Source: Adiantum capillus-veneris (taxonomy: Eukaryota; Streptophyta; Polypodiopsida; Polypodiales; Pteridaceae). Taken from it: a stretch of DNA of 62,000 nucleotides. The notes under the pieces were generated by a model. That model ran no database searches, was not told the origin of the DNA, and saw only the letters and a list, made by a program, of their open reading frames with translations. The stretch lies in contig CM043968.1 of assembly GCA_014529385.2 (NCBI GenBank), forward strand, positions 30,705,513 to 30,767,512, read 5' to 3'. Position 1 is the first letter of the stretch. The number at the start of each line of letters is the position of its first letter. Of this stretch, positions 44,121 through 56,316 are shown in pieces. The translations under genes were made by a program, and so were the position numbers.

Positions 44121-45142
44121 CAGATCATCTAGAGCCTAAATATAAGGCTAGATTGGTTGCTAAAGGGTTCAAGCAAATGAAACGTGCGGATTTCGATGAA
44201 ATCTTTTCTCCAATGGTAAAGATGACTACACTGCATCGTGTGCTTAGTCTAGTAGCCATCAAGGTCTTGAAATTGGTCCAAATGGATGTGAAGACAACGT
44301 TTCTTCATGGGGATCTTGAAGAGGATGTTTACATGAAACAGCCAGAAGGTTTTTTGATAAAGCCTGAGAAGCCAACACGGCCAAAACTGGTGTGTAGACT
44401 AAAGAAAGCTTTGTATGGATTAAAGCAAGGCTCAAGGCAATGGTACATCAAGTTTGATAAGTACATTCAATCCCAAGGTTACGTACGGAGCCAAGAATCT
44501 CACTGCTTGTACACAAGGAGGTTGAACGATGGTTCCCTCATCATTCTGATTTTGTACATGGATGACATGCTCATAGCTGGGAAGTCAAAAGATGAGATTG
44601 CACTTCTTAAGCATGCCTTAAGCAAGCAGTTTGCTATGAAAGATTTGGATGATGCGCACAACTTCCTTGGTATGTGTATCAAGAGAGATCGCAAACGTTG
44701 TATATTTGAACTTTCACATGAAGAGTATATTCACAAGGTCTGGAATGTTTTAATATGCAAGGGGAGAAAACATTGAGTACCCCTATGCAGCATGAGTACC
44801 CCCATGGCTGCATACAAAAAACTTAGCGAGCATGATTGTCCCAAATTGGATGCTGAAAAGGCAGAGATGGCAAAGGTGCCATAATCTTTGACAATTGGCA
44901 GTCTTATGTTCGCCATGGTTAGCACACGGCCAGACATTGCATATGCAGTGAGAGTGGTTAGCAGGTTTATGGAAAATCCATGACAGAAAGCATTGGGAAG
45001 CAGTGAAGCACATCTTGAGATACATCAAGGGCTCAACTAGAAAGTGCGTACGCTTTGGGAACAGTGATGCATCCATAGTTGGATACACTGATTTGGATTA
45101 TACGGGTTATGTGGACACTAGGCGATCCACGTTTGGCTACCA
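44121..45142 (+). pseudogene. Copia reverse transcriptase and RNase H remnant
   Basis: The open frame at 44153-44776 carries RLVAKGFKQMKRADFDEIF, VQMDVKTTFLHGDLEEDVYM, KALYGLKQGSRQWYIKF and the catalytic YMDD in LYMDDMLIAGKS. After a stop near 44774 the RNase H approach is in pieces (MVSTRPDIAYAVRVVSRFM, KHILRYIKGSTRK, GYTDLDYTGYVDTRRSTFGY) and ends abruptly at the 3' LTR. Ty1/copia family assignment is secure. Confidence 0.85.
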
Positions 45143-45239
45143 TTTCTCACAAGCTCCACCATATGTTGTGGTGCCTCTCATCTCCTTCCCCTTGTCTCCT
45201 TCCCTCTCTTGCACTCTCCGCATCCGGATCTACAAATAC

Positions 45240-46113
45240 ATGTGTAATCTGAGCACTAAGAAACAATGGGGATAATTCAAGCAACATATTGCCAGCATCA
45301 ATGTCTACCAACAAGACTTCATAGAATCATGTGGTGCCAAAGTAGACCCCTCTGACTCCCTATTGTTTAAGAAGGAAATCTATCCACTAGCCCACGTCTT
45401 GTTTAGTAGATATCTTACCTCGAAAGAACAAAATAACCCATTCCTTGGCCACCTCAGTGGTGAGTTCTTGACTCTCCCATGCATTCCGTATATCCTCAAA
45501 ATCCTCCAATAAGCAAGCTCCAATTTCAGTGTTTCACCCATTTTCAAAGACTCTAGAGCCACCTGTTTCCTATGTTTGTAAGATCAGATGGTAGGCATGG
45601 TGAAATCCGCCATACACTAAAGGGAGATGTTGTGAAAATTGCATGCGGATATGTACACACAGAATACACAGGTCCATGTTTACTTTGTCCTTTGTTGGTT
45701 TAGCTTATATACATGTCAAATGTGTCTAGGTTTGACAAGTAAACCCACAAAGTGCAGAGTTCGTGGATTCGAAGATCGGGTCTCCAATAGAGAAGTCAAA
45801 GAGTGCCCTTCTTGTAGGCCGTCATCCTGGCCATCTATCTGCTCACCATTCCTGACTGGAATTTTAGCTTGCAGTGGAGTCCTGATGATTGCAGCTTGTA
45901 GTTGACTGATGATTGCCACATTAGCTACAATATTTCCCTGTAGCCTGCTCCAATCACCTAATGCCGCTTAATGCAAAATGTCTCCTCCTACCAACCCATG
46001 CATGCTAACTCAACATTCGTCAGAATAATGCATTGTCAAATCTTTTGCTTGGTGATGTTTCAACCTCTAATGCATCCACTATGTGCCCTCCCTCCTCCCT
46101 AACTATGAAGATC
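45240..46113. other. Non-coding stretch
   Basis: Minus-strand frames at 45380-45562 and 45716-45919 show no motif I trust. Confidence 0.4.
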
Positions 46114-46326
46114 GGGAATGGTCATGCAGTGGTCATTCTTTCTAAAATGTGCTCCCACCATGGCGACCAACCTCTGTCGATCGCCATGGTGGGAGCACAT
46201 TTTACTAGGAATGGCCGTTGCACGACTATTCCTAGTAAAATGTGCTTCTACCATGGCGATCAGCCTCCGTAGAGAGCCATGATGGGAGCACATTTTACAA
46301 GGAATTTCCATTGCGAGACCATTCCC
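46114..46326. repeat. Multi-arm foldback (alternating inverted repeats)
   Basis: A 23-base unit AAAATGTGCTCCCACCATGG(CGA) occurs four times in alternating orientation: 46144-46166 (+), 46181-46203 (-), about 46237-46259 (+) and about 46274-46296 (-). The first pair is a perfect 23-bp stem with a 14-base loop. The middle pair makes a second perfect stem, 46194-46212 with 46228-46246. Outer arms GGGAATGGTC (46114) and GACCATTCCC (46317) enclose the whole. The arrangement could be a foldback transposon, a MITE or a small-RNA hairpin. Confidence 0.85.
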
Positions 46327-46870
46327 TAACCCATCCTCCTCAAGATCACCCTAGGTTCATTAATTTGTGCCACCGGGAGAGGAGATTTGATGGTTTTTGT
46401 GATTTTGTGGTGTAAGGTGAGGAATGACAGGGCATGGACTTCCAAGAAGCAAGGATGCGGAGATGTGAATCTCTAAAAGACAGCATCCATCAACTGAAGC
46501 CATGTGCACGGAAACTATAGAGAGACCTGTGGCAAGAGGATCTGGGCTTCTTTTAGTATTGGGCGGCCTCTAGCGGCCTCTAGCTTACAGATGTTGCGGG
46601 TATAAGGGGTATTGAAGCTGGAGAGTATGGAAGCGTTGAGCGTGAGCAATAAGATGAAGAGAGATGCATCCAAGGCTTGGTTGAGGCCGACATGTGCAGG
46701 TGCTACACCCACTACACACTTGGCAGCTAGAAGCAGCTGGGTTGCATGTGCCCGGATGTAGGCCTCATACATCATGCTATCGGTAGCTTTCACGCCATCC
46801 TCAACCTTATATATGGGTAGCTACCTGCAAGGCCTTAATGCTACCAACGATATGAGTCATCTACAAGGTG
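46327..46870. other. Non-coding stretch
   Basis: No supported gene. A 92-codon minus-strand frame at 46515-46793 has no recognisable motif. Confidence 0.4.
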
Positions 46871-47133
46871 GCGCTAGCCTAACTAGCTGGCAATCAGCCT
46901 CATCATGAGCCATATGCAGGAGAATTTTGTTGAGAATTTCTAGACATCCGATTTCAACCGCTATGCAAAATTTAGTATGTGCCTTCCTCTTGCCGCCGGT
47001 GTAGGCGGCGCTAGCCTAACTAGCTGGCAATCGGCCTCATCATGAGCCATATGCAGGAGAATTTTGTAGAGAATTTCTAGACATCCGATTTCAACCGCTA
47101 TGCAAAATTTAGTATGTGCCTTCCTCTTGCGCC
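46871..47133 (+). repeat. Tandem duplication, period 137 bp
   Basis: GCGCTAGCCTAACTAGCTGG...GTGCCTTCCTCTTGC is present twice (from 46871 and 47008) with very few differences. Confidence 0.85.
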
Positions 47134-48050
47134 TCATGTTTTTGGATTCACATTTACACGATGGCCTTACTCTTTGTATCCACATCATTCAACTTTTGCT
47201 CTAGCAATATATTTTTGTAGTTTCTCACTTGGTGAATGTTGGTATGCAAAGTTTCAAGGATGCAATGAGACTTGTTATACATAGGCACTCTCCCAAATGC
47301 ATGACTCGTTCTCCTTCAATGTTAATTCTTATAACTTGCAGCTCCCATGAAGTGTGTTGATCATATCTTCAAAGCACCTGACAACATTCATTAAATAAGC
47401 TAGTTAGGCTCACTGGTAAAGCAATCAATTGTCCTCAGAATTATAAAGGATCAAAGGTACATGACAAAGGAGATTAATTAGAGCAATTTTGGAGTCTAAA
47501 AATAGAGCAATTATAGGAGTCTTAAAATAGAAACTAACCATGAAAATTATAGGAGTCTAAAATTAGAAATTAACCGTAAAATTTGTAAGAAATTGAAATT
47601 CCTCATTAGACTCTAAGAAGTTTAGGAAGCCTCACAGTAAATTTTTAACTTGCCAAAAATAGTTTAAATTTAGCAGGTTTTGAGACTAGCTTCTGTTACC
47701 TCCAAAGCACTGTGCTAAGTTTTTGCACAAAAGGTGTAGTTTTAAAAGCCCAAGGGTGAGTTGAACCTTTACCAAAGTCCATCCTAATTTAGTAGGTCCT
47801 AAATTAGCAGGTTGGCCTGGGCCAGCTTCATAGAGCCTCCAAAGGATAGTGCAAAGGTCTTGCACATGAGCTAGTAGAATTGAAGGTAAGACTAGGGTTT
47901 TTCATTAATAAAAGGAGAATGCTAAAGTCTAAGGTTATATCAGCCCTTCCTTAATTAGAAGATTGACTCGAGTCATTATCTTCTAAGTTTGGTTAGGTCA
48001 CATGTCCCAAGTAGCTTGCACTTGCTTTATGCGGTTAGCAAGTGTGTGTG
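47134..48050. other. Non-coding stretch
   Basis: AT-rich; a local repeat of AATTATAGGAGTCTAAAA near 47508-47565. No gene recognised. Confidence 0.45.
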
Positions 48051-48719
48051 TGTTGGGAGAAGAGGGGGAGATCGACCGCTTAAACTATTCAACACAAGCT
48101 TCCAAGCAATCACCATCAACCTGTCCACCTCTTCTTCCAATTTCCAAGCACACACACTCACACCTAGACTATGAGACACACACACACAGTAAACATAAAA
48201 TTGACATAGACATGATTGTAAGAGATGTGTAAGAGATGGAGACTAGATTAGAGAGTACACAGCAAATAACCATAGCATAAGAGAGTAGAGAAGAGAATCT
48301 GCAAGAGAAAGGCCTAAATCTAGCCCCAAACTCCACGGCACCTCTCTTGTGGAGTTGGTATTTAATATATTATTTTTGAGTTTGAGGTGCCAAAAATTGA
48401 GGTCCCTCTTTTACAACCACTTCACTTTTGTAAATGAGTGAAGCTCATTAGTTCTTGCATGACCCATAAGGGGAGTTCCCACTACAAATATTTACAGAGC
48501 CATAGTGGCTTATTGAAATGAGATTCTAAGATACTGTGCAACTATAAAATGGCCAAGAATAATTGTCGCCGCCTCTTCATCAACTCCCCGCATTCCACTC
48601 TACAAAATCATCATCAACTCAATTAGTAAAATAAATAGACAGCACATAATTAACCATTACGCCCAGCTATCCCAATTGCAGTTAACCACTACAACAGGAG
48701 GGTGCCCAGTCTCGTAACA
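48051..48719 (-). repeat. 3' LTR (669 bp)
   Basis: Partner of 54665-55349. It lacks two short repeats (10 and 6 bp) present in the 5' LTR. Confidence 0.9.
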
Positions 48720-48767
48720 TCCCTCCCACCAGGGATAGCAACTGTCCTCAGTTGCTCAATAGAGAAA

Positions 48768-51700
48768 TCAACTGGACCGTGAGTGATGGAAAGTGTGGAG
48801 AAGATCGGGAAAGTTGCGAAAAAACTTTTCAGGCATCCATTTGGCATCCTCTCTAGGGTGTCCTTTGAAAGTCAAAAGGTAACGGTTATAAACCATTCCA
48901 GTGCGTGTAGTGGTGGTTTCATGGTCAACTATTTTATCAGGGATGAGTTGCTCTTCTTGGTCTACAAGTGAAGGTGGGTCTTCATAAATGTGGTGTGTAG
49001 GTAGGGGTCCTCGGAATGGGCGTAAAAGACTAATGTGAAAGGCATTGTGAATGTGCCAATGTACAGGTAGTTCTAAACGGAAAGAAACATCATTAATGAC
49101 AGCTGAAATTTTGAAGGGTCCATAAAAACGAGGAGCAAGCTTAACAAAGACATTAGTATCGACACTTTTGATCCTTCGTTTTTTGATGCGAAGTAATACA
49201 TGATCACCTTCTTTGAATTGGTGTGCCTTGCGGTGCTTGTTAGCATGCTTGGTGTAAAGTTCTTGTGAGTGTTTAATGGCAAAATGCACACTTGCATAAA
49301 TAGCATGAAAGTCAGTAGTGAAATCATCAGCGGCAGGCACAACATTAGAAAGGCGTGAGGCAGGAGTAGGAAGTGAGTGACCATAGACAATTTCAAATGG
49401 AGACTTACCCGTGGCAGTGTGAGTGGTGTTGTTGTAGGCAAATTGCAAAATATGAAGGTAATCATCCCATTTCTTAGGTTGAGAAGAAACATAAGCCTTC
49501 AACAAATCAATAATAGTGCGGTTGGTGACTTCGGTTTGACCATTAGATTCATGATGAAATGCAGAAGTAAAGTCAAGTGTAGTGCCAAGATTTTCAAATA
49601 CAGTAGTCCAAAAAGCACTACAAAATTTTGAATCTCGATCAGAAATAATCACTTTAGGCAAACCATGATGTGGGAAAACAGTCTTAAGAAACAAAAGTGC
49701 AGCTTGATGTGCTGTGAGTGTTTTCTTACACGGAACAAAGTACGCTTGTTTAGAGAAACGATCAATAATAGTCCATATCATGTCATGTTTGTGCGTTGTG
49801 AGTGGGAAACCAGTAACAAAATCCATTGAAATATGTTCCCAAGGTCTTTCAGGAATGAGGAGAGGGTGTAAAAGTCCCAATTTCTTACCTGTAGCTGCTT
49901 TGATTTTTTGACAAATCAAACAAGTTGACACATACTGTTTAACATCCATTCTCATAGTAGGCCAATAGAAATCACGACATAAATTTTGAAAAGTTGCAGC
50001 AAATCCTCTATGTCCAGCATAAGGTGGTTTGTGCAATTCTTCAATAATTAATGTACGGAAAGATTTAGTCACACACAATTTTTGTTTGGAATAAAGGAAG
50101 TTTTCTTGAATAGTGTATTCGAGAAATGTGTGTACAGAATTATCAAGCATGTGCAACCATGTCGTTTTGAAGTCATCATCATGTGCATAAGTGTCAGGCA
50201 TAGTGTCAAATGAAGTTCCCGTAATGGTTGATAGATGATTAAGTGAGGGTCTTCTACTCAAAGCATCAGCTACAACGTTTTCTTTACCGGGTTGGTATTG
50301 AATGTTGGGCTGAAAGCTTTGAATAAAAGCGGCCCACTTAATATGTCTATCATCTATTAAGGGCTGAGAAAGTAAATATTTGATAATTTGTTGATCAGTT
50401 TTAATGATCAAGTCAGTACCCATTACATAGTGTTTCCAAATTTTCAATGCATGTACCACAGCAGTTAACTCTTTATCATAAGTACTGAGCTTTGTTTCAG
50501 ACGGTTTGAATTTACGACTTTCGAAAGCAATGGGATGGTTATCTTGCATAAGGACTGCACCGATACCTTTACCACTAGCATCAGTGACTACCACAAAGAA
50601 TGGTCGTTCAAAATCAGGCAATTGCAATACAGGTGCATTAGTCAAAGCATGTTTAAGTGCATTAAATGAGATTTCTTGCAAATCAGTCCATTCATAAGGC
50701 GTGTTTTTCTTCAACAAGAGAGTCAAATAATGTGCTTTGTAAGCAAAATTACGAACAAATTTCCTGTAATAGCTGCAAATACCAATAAAAGATCGTAGCT
50801 CATGCACGTTTTTGGGTCTAGGCCAAGATTGAATGGCTTCAATTTTCTTTGGATCAACATGAATTCCTTTACCCGATACAATATGTCCCAAATATTCAAT
50901 TTCAGATTGGAAAAATGAACTCTTTTCAGGATTCAAATACAAGTGATTTTGTGCAAGCAGATCAAATACACGTGTTAAATGTTGCTTATGGTCTTCTTCA
51001 GATTTACTGAATACCAAAATGTCATAAAAAAATACAATCACAAAATCTTGATGGTCAATGAAAATTCGATTCATCATGCGTGTGAATGTAGCTGGTGCAT
51101 TTGTCAAACCAAATGGCATGACAAGAAATTCATAGTGTCCAGTTTGTGTTCTGAAAGCAGTTTTGTAGACATCATGTTCAAACATTTTGACTTGGTGATA
51201 TCCTGATTTAAGGTCAATTTTGCTAAAGATGTTTGCCCCTTTCAGTTTGTCTAGTAGATCATCCACTCTAGGAATAGGAAACCTATTCTTAATGGTGATC
51301 TTGTTTAAAGCCCTGTAGTCGATACACATACGAAAGGTTCCATTTTTCTTCTTGACAAGAAGTACTGGAGCTCCGTATGGTGAACTACTAGGTCGGATTA
51401 GGCCTCAGTCAAGTAAATCAGTGATTTGAGTTTGTATTTCCCTGTGTGCGGTAGGATTTACACGATAAGGTGCTCTACAAGGAGGTTCACTACCCGGTAT
51501 GATGTCAATTTTGTGGTCTTCTGGGCATGATGGTGGAATTCCAGGTGGTAGATCATGCATGAAACAGTCTTTAAATTGTGAGAGAAATTCATCGTGTGTG
51601 GAATTATGTGAAGTTTCAGTTTCAGCAGAAATTTGATTTACCAATACTAGATATGTTTTTCCCAGTTTTCGAATTGCTTGTTTGGCTTGAGTGGGAGAGA

Positions 51701-53267
51701 GGAGTGGAAATTTTTGATGTGCCAGTGTTGCTTGGATGGAGAATTTTTTATTATTATGAGTGAGAGACATTGTACGTGTTTTATAATTAATCAATGGGTC
51801 AAATTCATGACGAAATGGCATTCCCAAAATCATATCGAGTCCATGCAATGGTGCTACCAAAAATGTACGTGCTTGTGTGAATTCACCAATGCAAACTTCA
51901 ACAGTGACTTGAGTTTTACAATTAAAACGTTGATTATTAAAAACAGTTTTGACCTTGTGGGGTGATGAAATTTCAGAGAGTGATAGTTGTTGTGCCAATC
52001 GTGTGGAAATGAAATCATGGCTACTACCATCATCTAGCAGAATGGTGACATTTTCACCCTTAACAGTGCCTTGCACTTTAAACAAAGTGTGAGGAGATAT
52101 AGGAGTACCTGAGGATGGGTTGTCATCGTTATCATAATCAGGATCATATCCCTCACCGTAGTTAACTTCCACTTCATTGTCGTCGGGTGTAGCATCTTCG
52201 ATGAGGTTAAGAGTAGCTCCGTTGGGGCGGTTGTTGTTGAAGGGTTTTGGACTTGAATTCCTGTTGACTCCATTTGAATGGCCATTGGATTGACCATTGC
52301 CCTTAGCATGACCATTTGGGCACTTATCTGCATAGTGACCATACTGAAAGCATTTAAAACACTTCACCTTTTTGTTACCATTAGAATTTGGAGGAAAACG
52401 CTGGTTGAAAGGATGTTGGTCGCCTCGTTGCTAAGTGTTGTTGTGGTTGTTGCTCGTATGAGGTTGAGCAGTGGCAGGAGGATTGTCAAATCTTCGTCTT
52501 TTGAAAAAGGTACGGCTTTGGTGTTTGCTTCTGTCAGAGTTAGGAGAGAAAGGAGGTCTCTTGTTGCGGTTAGTGTTAGCAGGTTGATCAGTGTGAGAGG
52601 AATGTCCACCTTTCTTCTTTTCTGCGTTGAGAGCCAAGTTAATGGCCTTTGACAGAGAATCTGGTTCGAACATATCTACCTCAGCACTAATTTGTAGTGC
52701 CAAGCCTGATATGTACTTTCGCTTCAATTTCCTGCGACTGACATGTTCAATAGCTTGCAATTGAATTAGACAATTCCAAAAACGGTCAGTGTAACCCTGT
52801 ACATCTTCATTTCTACCCTGTCGAATTAAATCCCATTGACGTCGTGCTTTAGCTTTGTACTGTGTGGACAAAAATTGGGGTAAAAACACTTTTTTAAATG
52901 CATTCCATGTGCGTGGTCTTCTTCCATGTTGTTTGGTGGCGTTCCACCACAATGCAGCGCTGCTAGCGAGATGATTGGATGCACACTTTACCATTTCACG
53001 CTTGGGAAAGTCTTCATCATGAAAGTAGTCATCTAACTGACTAACCCATGCTAGAACCGTGCTAGCATCTTTAGTGCCATCAAAATCTTTGAAAGTGAAG
53101 GCTTTTCTGCTAATTTTGTTTTTCTTGGGTGCCGGTGCAGATTCGGTGCGTGCAGAATGTAATAATTTATCTTCAAGTTCTTGCCTTCGCATGCGTTCAT
53201 ATGTGAGTGACTGCTGCAAATTTTGAAGTTGCTCTATAATCGTGGGTGCATGAGGAAGATGTGCCAT
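48768..53267 (-). pseudogene. Ty3 chromovirus gag-pol, one frame with two nonsense codons
   Basis: Starts at 53267 (MAHLPHAPTIIEQL). Gag spans codons 1-300, with ALWWNATKQHGRRPRTW and FKKVFLPQF. The zinc knuckle CFKCFQYGHYADKC follows, then the protease near codon 409 (LLDDGSSHDFIS) and DMILGMPF. RT has RMCIDYRALNK and FLVMPFGLTNAPATF, but FFYDILVFS at the catalytic site, with Tyr for the first Asp. RNase H (DASGKGIGAVLM, VVADALSRRP) and integrase (HRGFAATF, CLICQ; D in SMDFVTGFP, D in ISDRDSKF, E in GQTEVTNRT) follow. The end is chromodomain-like (YLLTFKGHPREDAKWM). Stops are TAG at 52431-52433 and TGA at 51405-51407, both explainable by C-to-T changes. No frameshift was found. Confidence 0.9.
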
Positions 53268-54651
53268 GATTGCGTGCTTTTCTTTTTCTTTTTTCTTTTT
53301 TTTTATTTTTTTATAATATAAATGGTAATACTTAAAAAGACTATTTGGTGATATTCACAGATGCAATATACGGAATAAAGAGTAAAATAAATAACAAAAA
53401 TGTAATGTACTTAGCTGAGAAATAGCGGTGGCGTCCAGTCCGGAATGGCGATGCACCAGGAAATTGCTAGAGAAGTGGACGGTCCGACGGTGCGTCACCG
53501 AGCCAGTTGAATTTTGTAGCGCCCGATCTCCCTTACCCCAAAATGATAATATAACTGACAATTTTACGGTATGGTTACCGCTCGATCCATGCCCTGTGTT
53601 GTAGCGAAGAGTTGCTAATGATGCACGGCCTTTGTGGCTTCCAATTTATCACTGCCTGCTTCAATCTCTCGATGTGAGTCCTGGGAGACGGTGAAATGAA
53701 AGCGACCAAAAATCGGCCGTAGGTTGTGACGAGTGGGCCATATCGCGTGCGGCTGGTATTCCAAGCGAAAAATAATTTGTATATGAAAATCTTCGGCTTC
53801 TGCTGGCTTCTTTGACTATTCGGCGGCCGATCGGTGGGGGGGGGTATGACCACCCTCCTTAAGCTATATAGGAGTTTAAGTTATAAGGAAAGAAGGGCTT
53901 AATGGCCTGCCGGTTAAATCAAAAAGGAAACTTGGGGTTGTCACTACTTTTTAAAAAGTAGTGTGAAGTTCAATGCATGGGAAATTGAAGAGGCAGCGAG
54001 CTCACAGAGAGGGAGGTTGCGCCTAGAGAAAGAAATGGTGATGGTGACCTAAGAGGGCATTTTCGGCCCGAGTGCAAGAAAGCAAAAAGACTCAGACGAC
54101 TAGGGCGCTCAGTTTGATGGTAATCCCGAGTATTTTCGAGGTGGTCGACAAAGAAGCTCTTCGACGGCAAAGGTTGCTTCCCGCGCAGACTCGAATAAAG
54201 GCAGATTTCAAGAGTGGTGTTAAGAGCAAGTTTTTTGGGCTAAACTCTTTTGTCTATTCCCTTGCGTGCTTGTCGACTTGCTTCTTCTTCCGCTTTCCCT
54301 TCTTTGAAATCCTCACAATTTCGTCGTAGCTTACGAATTCGATGACGTTGAAAAAGACATATCCGACCTTGATCGCCAAATTCTTTTTTTGAAACCAAGA
54401 CTCTTCCGAATCTTCAAGCTCTTCGATTTTCTTCAACTCTTGCTCCCTTTCTTGCCTTCACCATCCGCACGATTTGTTGCTGATTCACCACCGATTAGCG
54501 ACCGAGCAAATTTGAACGATTAAGCTTTGAATTTCCACGAATCCTTGAGTCTTTGTATTGCAGATTTGATCAATTGCAATTCAGAGATTGTCAATTTGAG
54601 GGATTCCGTCTTGAGATTGAAATCGGGTACCAATTTTTCCTCGAACTTGAT
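53268..54651 (-). other. Leader of the 48051-55349 chromovirus
   Basis: About 1.4 kb between primer site and gag start, no recognisable protein. A pyrimidine/AT-rich tract (plus strand T-rich) lies just upstream of the gag start at 53280-53315. Confidence 0.6.
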
Positions 54652-54663
54652 GCTCTGATACCA
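54652..54663 (-). promoter_or_regulatory. Primer-binding site
   Basis: Minus strand TGGTATCAGAGC, one base inside the 5' LTR. Confidence 0.9.
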
Positions 54664-54664
54664 C

Positions 54665-55349
54665 TGTTGGGAGAAGAGGGGGAGATCGACCGCTTAAACT
54701 ATTCAACACAAGCTTCCAAGCAATCACCATCAACCTGTCCACCTCTTCTTCCAATTTCCAAGCACACACACTCACACCTAGACTATGAGATACACACACA
54801 CAGTAAACATAAAATTGACATAGACATGATTGTAAGAGAGTGTAAGAGATGTGTAAGAGATGGAGACTAGATTAGAGAGTACACAGCAAATAACCATAGC
54901 ATAAGAGAGTAGAGAAGAGAATCTGCAAGAGAAAGGCCTAAATCTAGCCCCAAACTCCACGGCACCTCTCCCTCTCTTGTGGAGTTGGTATTTAATATAT
55001 TATTTTTGAGTTTGAGGTGCCAAAAATTGAGGCCCCTCTTTTACAACCACTTCACTTTTGTAAATGAGTGAAGCTCATTAGTTCTTGCATGACCCATAAG
55101 GGGAGTTCCCACTACAAATATTTACAGAGCCATAGTGACTTATTGAAATGAGATTCTAAGATACTGTGCAACTATAAAATGGCCAAGAATAATTGCCGTC
55201 GCCTCTTCATCAGCTCCCCGCATTCCACTCTACAAAATCATCATCAACTCAATTAGTAAAATAAATAGACAGCACATAATTAACCATTACGCCCAGCTAT
55301 CCCAATTGCAGTTAACCACTACAACAGGAGGGTGCCCAGTCTCGTAACA
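54665..55349 (-). repeat. 5' LTR (685 bp)
   Basis: Partner of 48051-48719; TG...CA ends. Confidence 0.9.
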
Positions 55350-55611
55350 ATGTGCATGTATTGTCAAACATAAGTCAAAAGGAAGAGGGGAAAAGTTGGT
55401 TCAAGATTAGCCGAGGAAGGAAGAGAACATGTGTTAGCATATGCACGAGTTGCATTCTTTAATTGTTCAACTTTCATTAGTCCAAGTAGTGAGCATTCCA
55501 TTTTGAGATTTTTTGGTAAGCAAGAAAGAGAACAAAAGAGGGGGCTCTTGGAAAATTTGGCATGCTCTTTCTGTCTTTTTTTTTTTTAATTTCTCATTGT
55601 GGCACAGAAAA

Positions 55612-55662
<51 letters not shown>

Positions 55663-56027
55663 GGATCTCAAGAATTGGTTCCTATGCTCGAGCACTTAGC
55701 TATGGATGCAAATCCAAGCAAGTGAATGCATAAAAGTTCTTCTTCTTCTCTATTATTCTACTATGCTTAAAGCTTGCCCATGGAGTAAGCATACTAGAAA
55801 TTATTACTTTTTTGCTTAAGAAATACTTCTCAACAGTCTCATCTACCTCTTACCTCGCAGTCTTTTCTCCCCACTAGGGTGTTTAGGGCTTAATAAGGAG
55901 GGTTACATCATGAAATCATGATGTTCATCATCTTTTAGTTCAAGGGAAGCTCCGCAAGAGCACAAGATTGTACTGTAACTAAAGCTCTCATTGAGAGAAT
56001 TATAATACAAAGTTCTTTTGAAGGGGG
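55350..56027. other. Spacer with (CT)n microsatellite
   Basis: (CT)n at 55615-55659. A GGGGG run at 56023-56027 is the left flank of the next element. No gene recognised. Confidence 0.5.
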
Positions 56028-56302
56028 TGTTGGGTTAAAGGCCTAAATAACCTCTTTTTGTACATTTTATACTTTGTCCAGATTCATATTGAACCTGGAC
56101 ACATTTTTTAAAGGTCACTTATAATAAAAGTGGGAAAACCCAAAACTCACTTATTGAGTTTTCTCCAAAAACGTGAGCTCTCTCTCTCTCCCTCTTCGTT
56201 CTGCTAGCGCTTCCCTTCTGCAGCACAGTGCCTCCGCTTCAAGCCTCAAGGCCTGCACATCTTCACGTGCTCTATCACTTGCACACACCGCCGCGCTGAT
56301 CA
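56028..56302 (+). repeat. 5' LTR (275 bp)
   Basis: TG...CA. Contains CTTATAATAAAAG near 56117. The last 85 bases recur at 59036-59124. Confidence 0.8.
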
Positions 56303-56304
56303 AC

Positions 56305-56316
56305 TGGTATCAGAGC
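56305..56316 (+). promoter_or_regulatory. Primer-binding site
   Basis: TGGTATCAGAGC, two bases after the LTR. Confidence 0.9.

Larger units (their letters stand above)
40190..45234 (+). mobile_element. Decayed copia element
   Basis: The 5' LTR starts TGTTAAG at 40190 and ends TCTACA at 40373; the primer site is at 40376-40387. The 3' LTR remnant (about 45143-45234) ends with the same TCTACA. AATAC flanks both ends (40185-40189, 45235-45239), a 5-bp target duplication. Gag, protease, integrase, RT and part of RNase H occur in order but with many stops and frameshifts. A deletion joins RNase H directly to the inside of the 3' LTR. Confidence 0.85.
48051..55349 (-). mobile_element. Young Ty3 chromovirus, nearly intact
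   Basis: LTRs at 48051-48719 (669 bp) and 54665-55349 (685 bp), TGTTACG...CCAACA on the minus strand. By eye they differ at about six bases and two short indels, so this is a recent insertion. Flanks are GTGTG and ATGTG, probably a target duplication with one change. The primer site is at 54652-54663 and the polypurine tract (GGTGGGAGGGA on the minus strand) at 48720-48730. Gag-pol is one 1500-codon frame with two stops. Confidence 0.9.

Noticed and set aside
46515-46793. 92-codon minus-strand frame as a gene
   Set aside because: No recognisable domain and no supporting context; length is within chance expectation.
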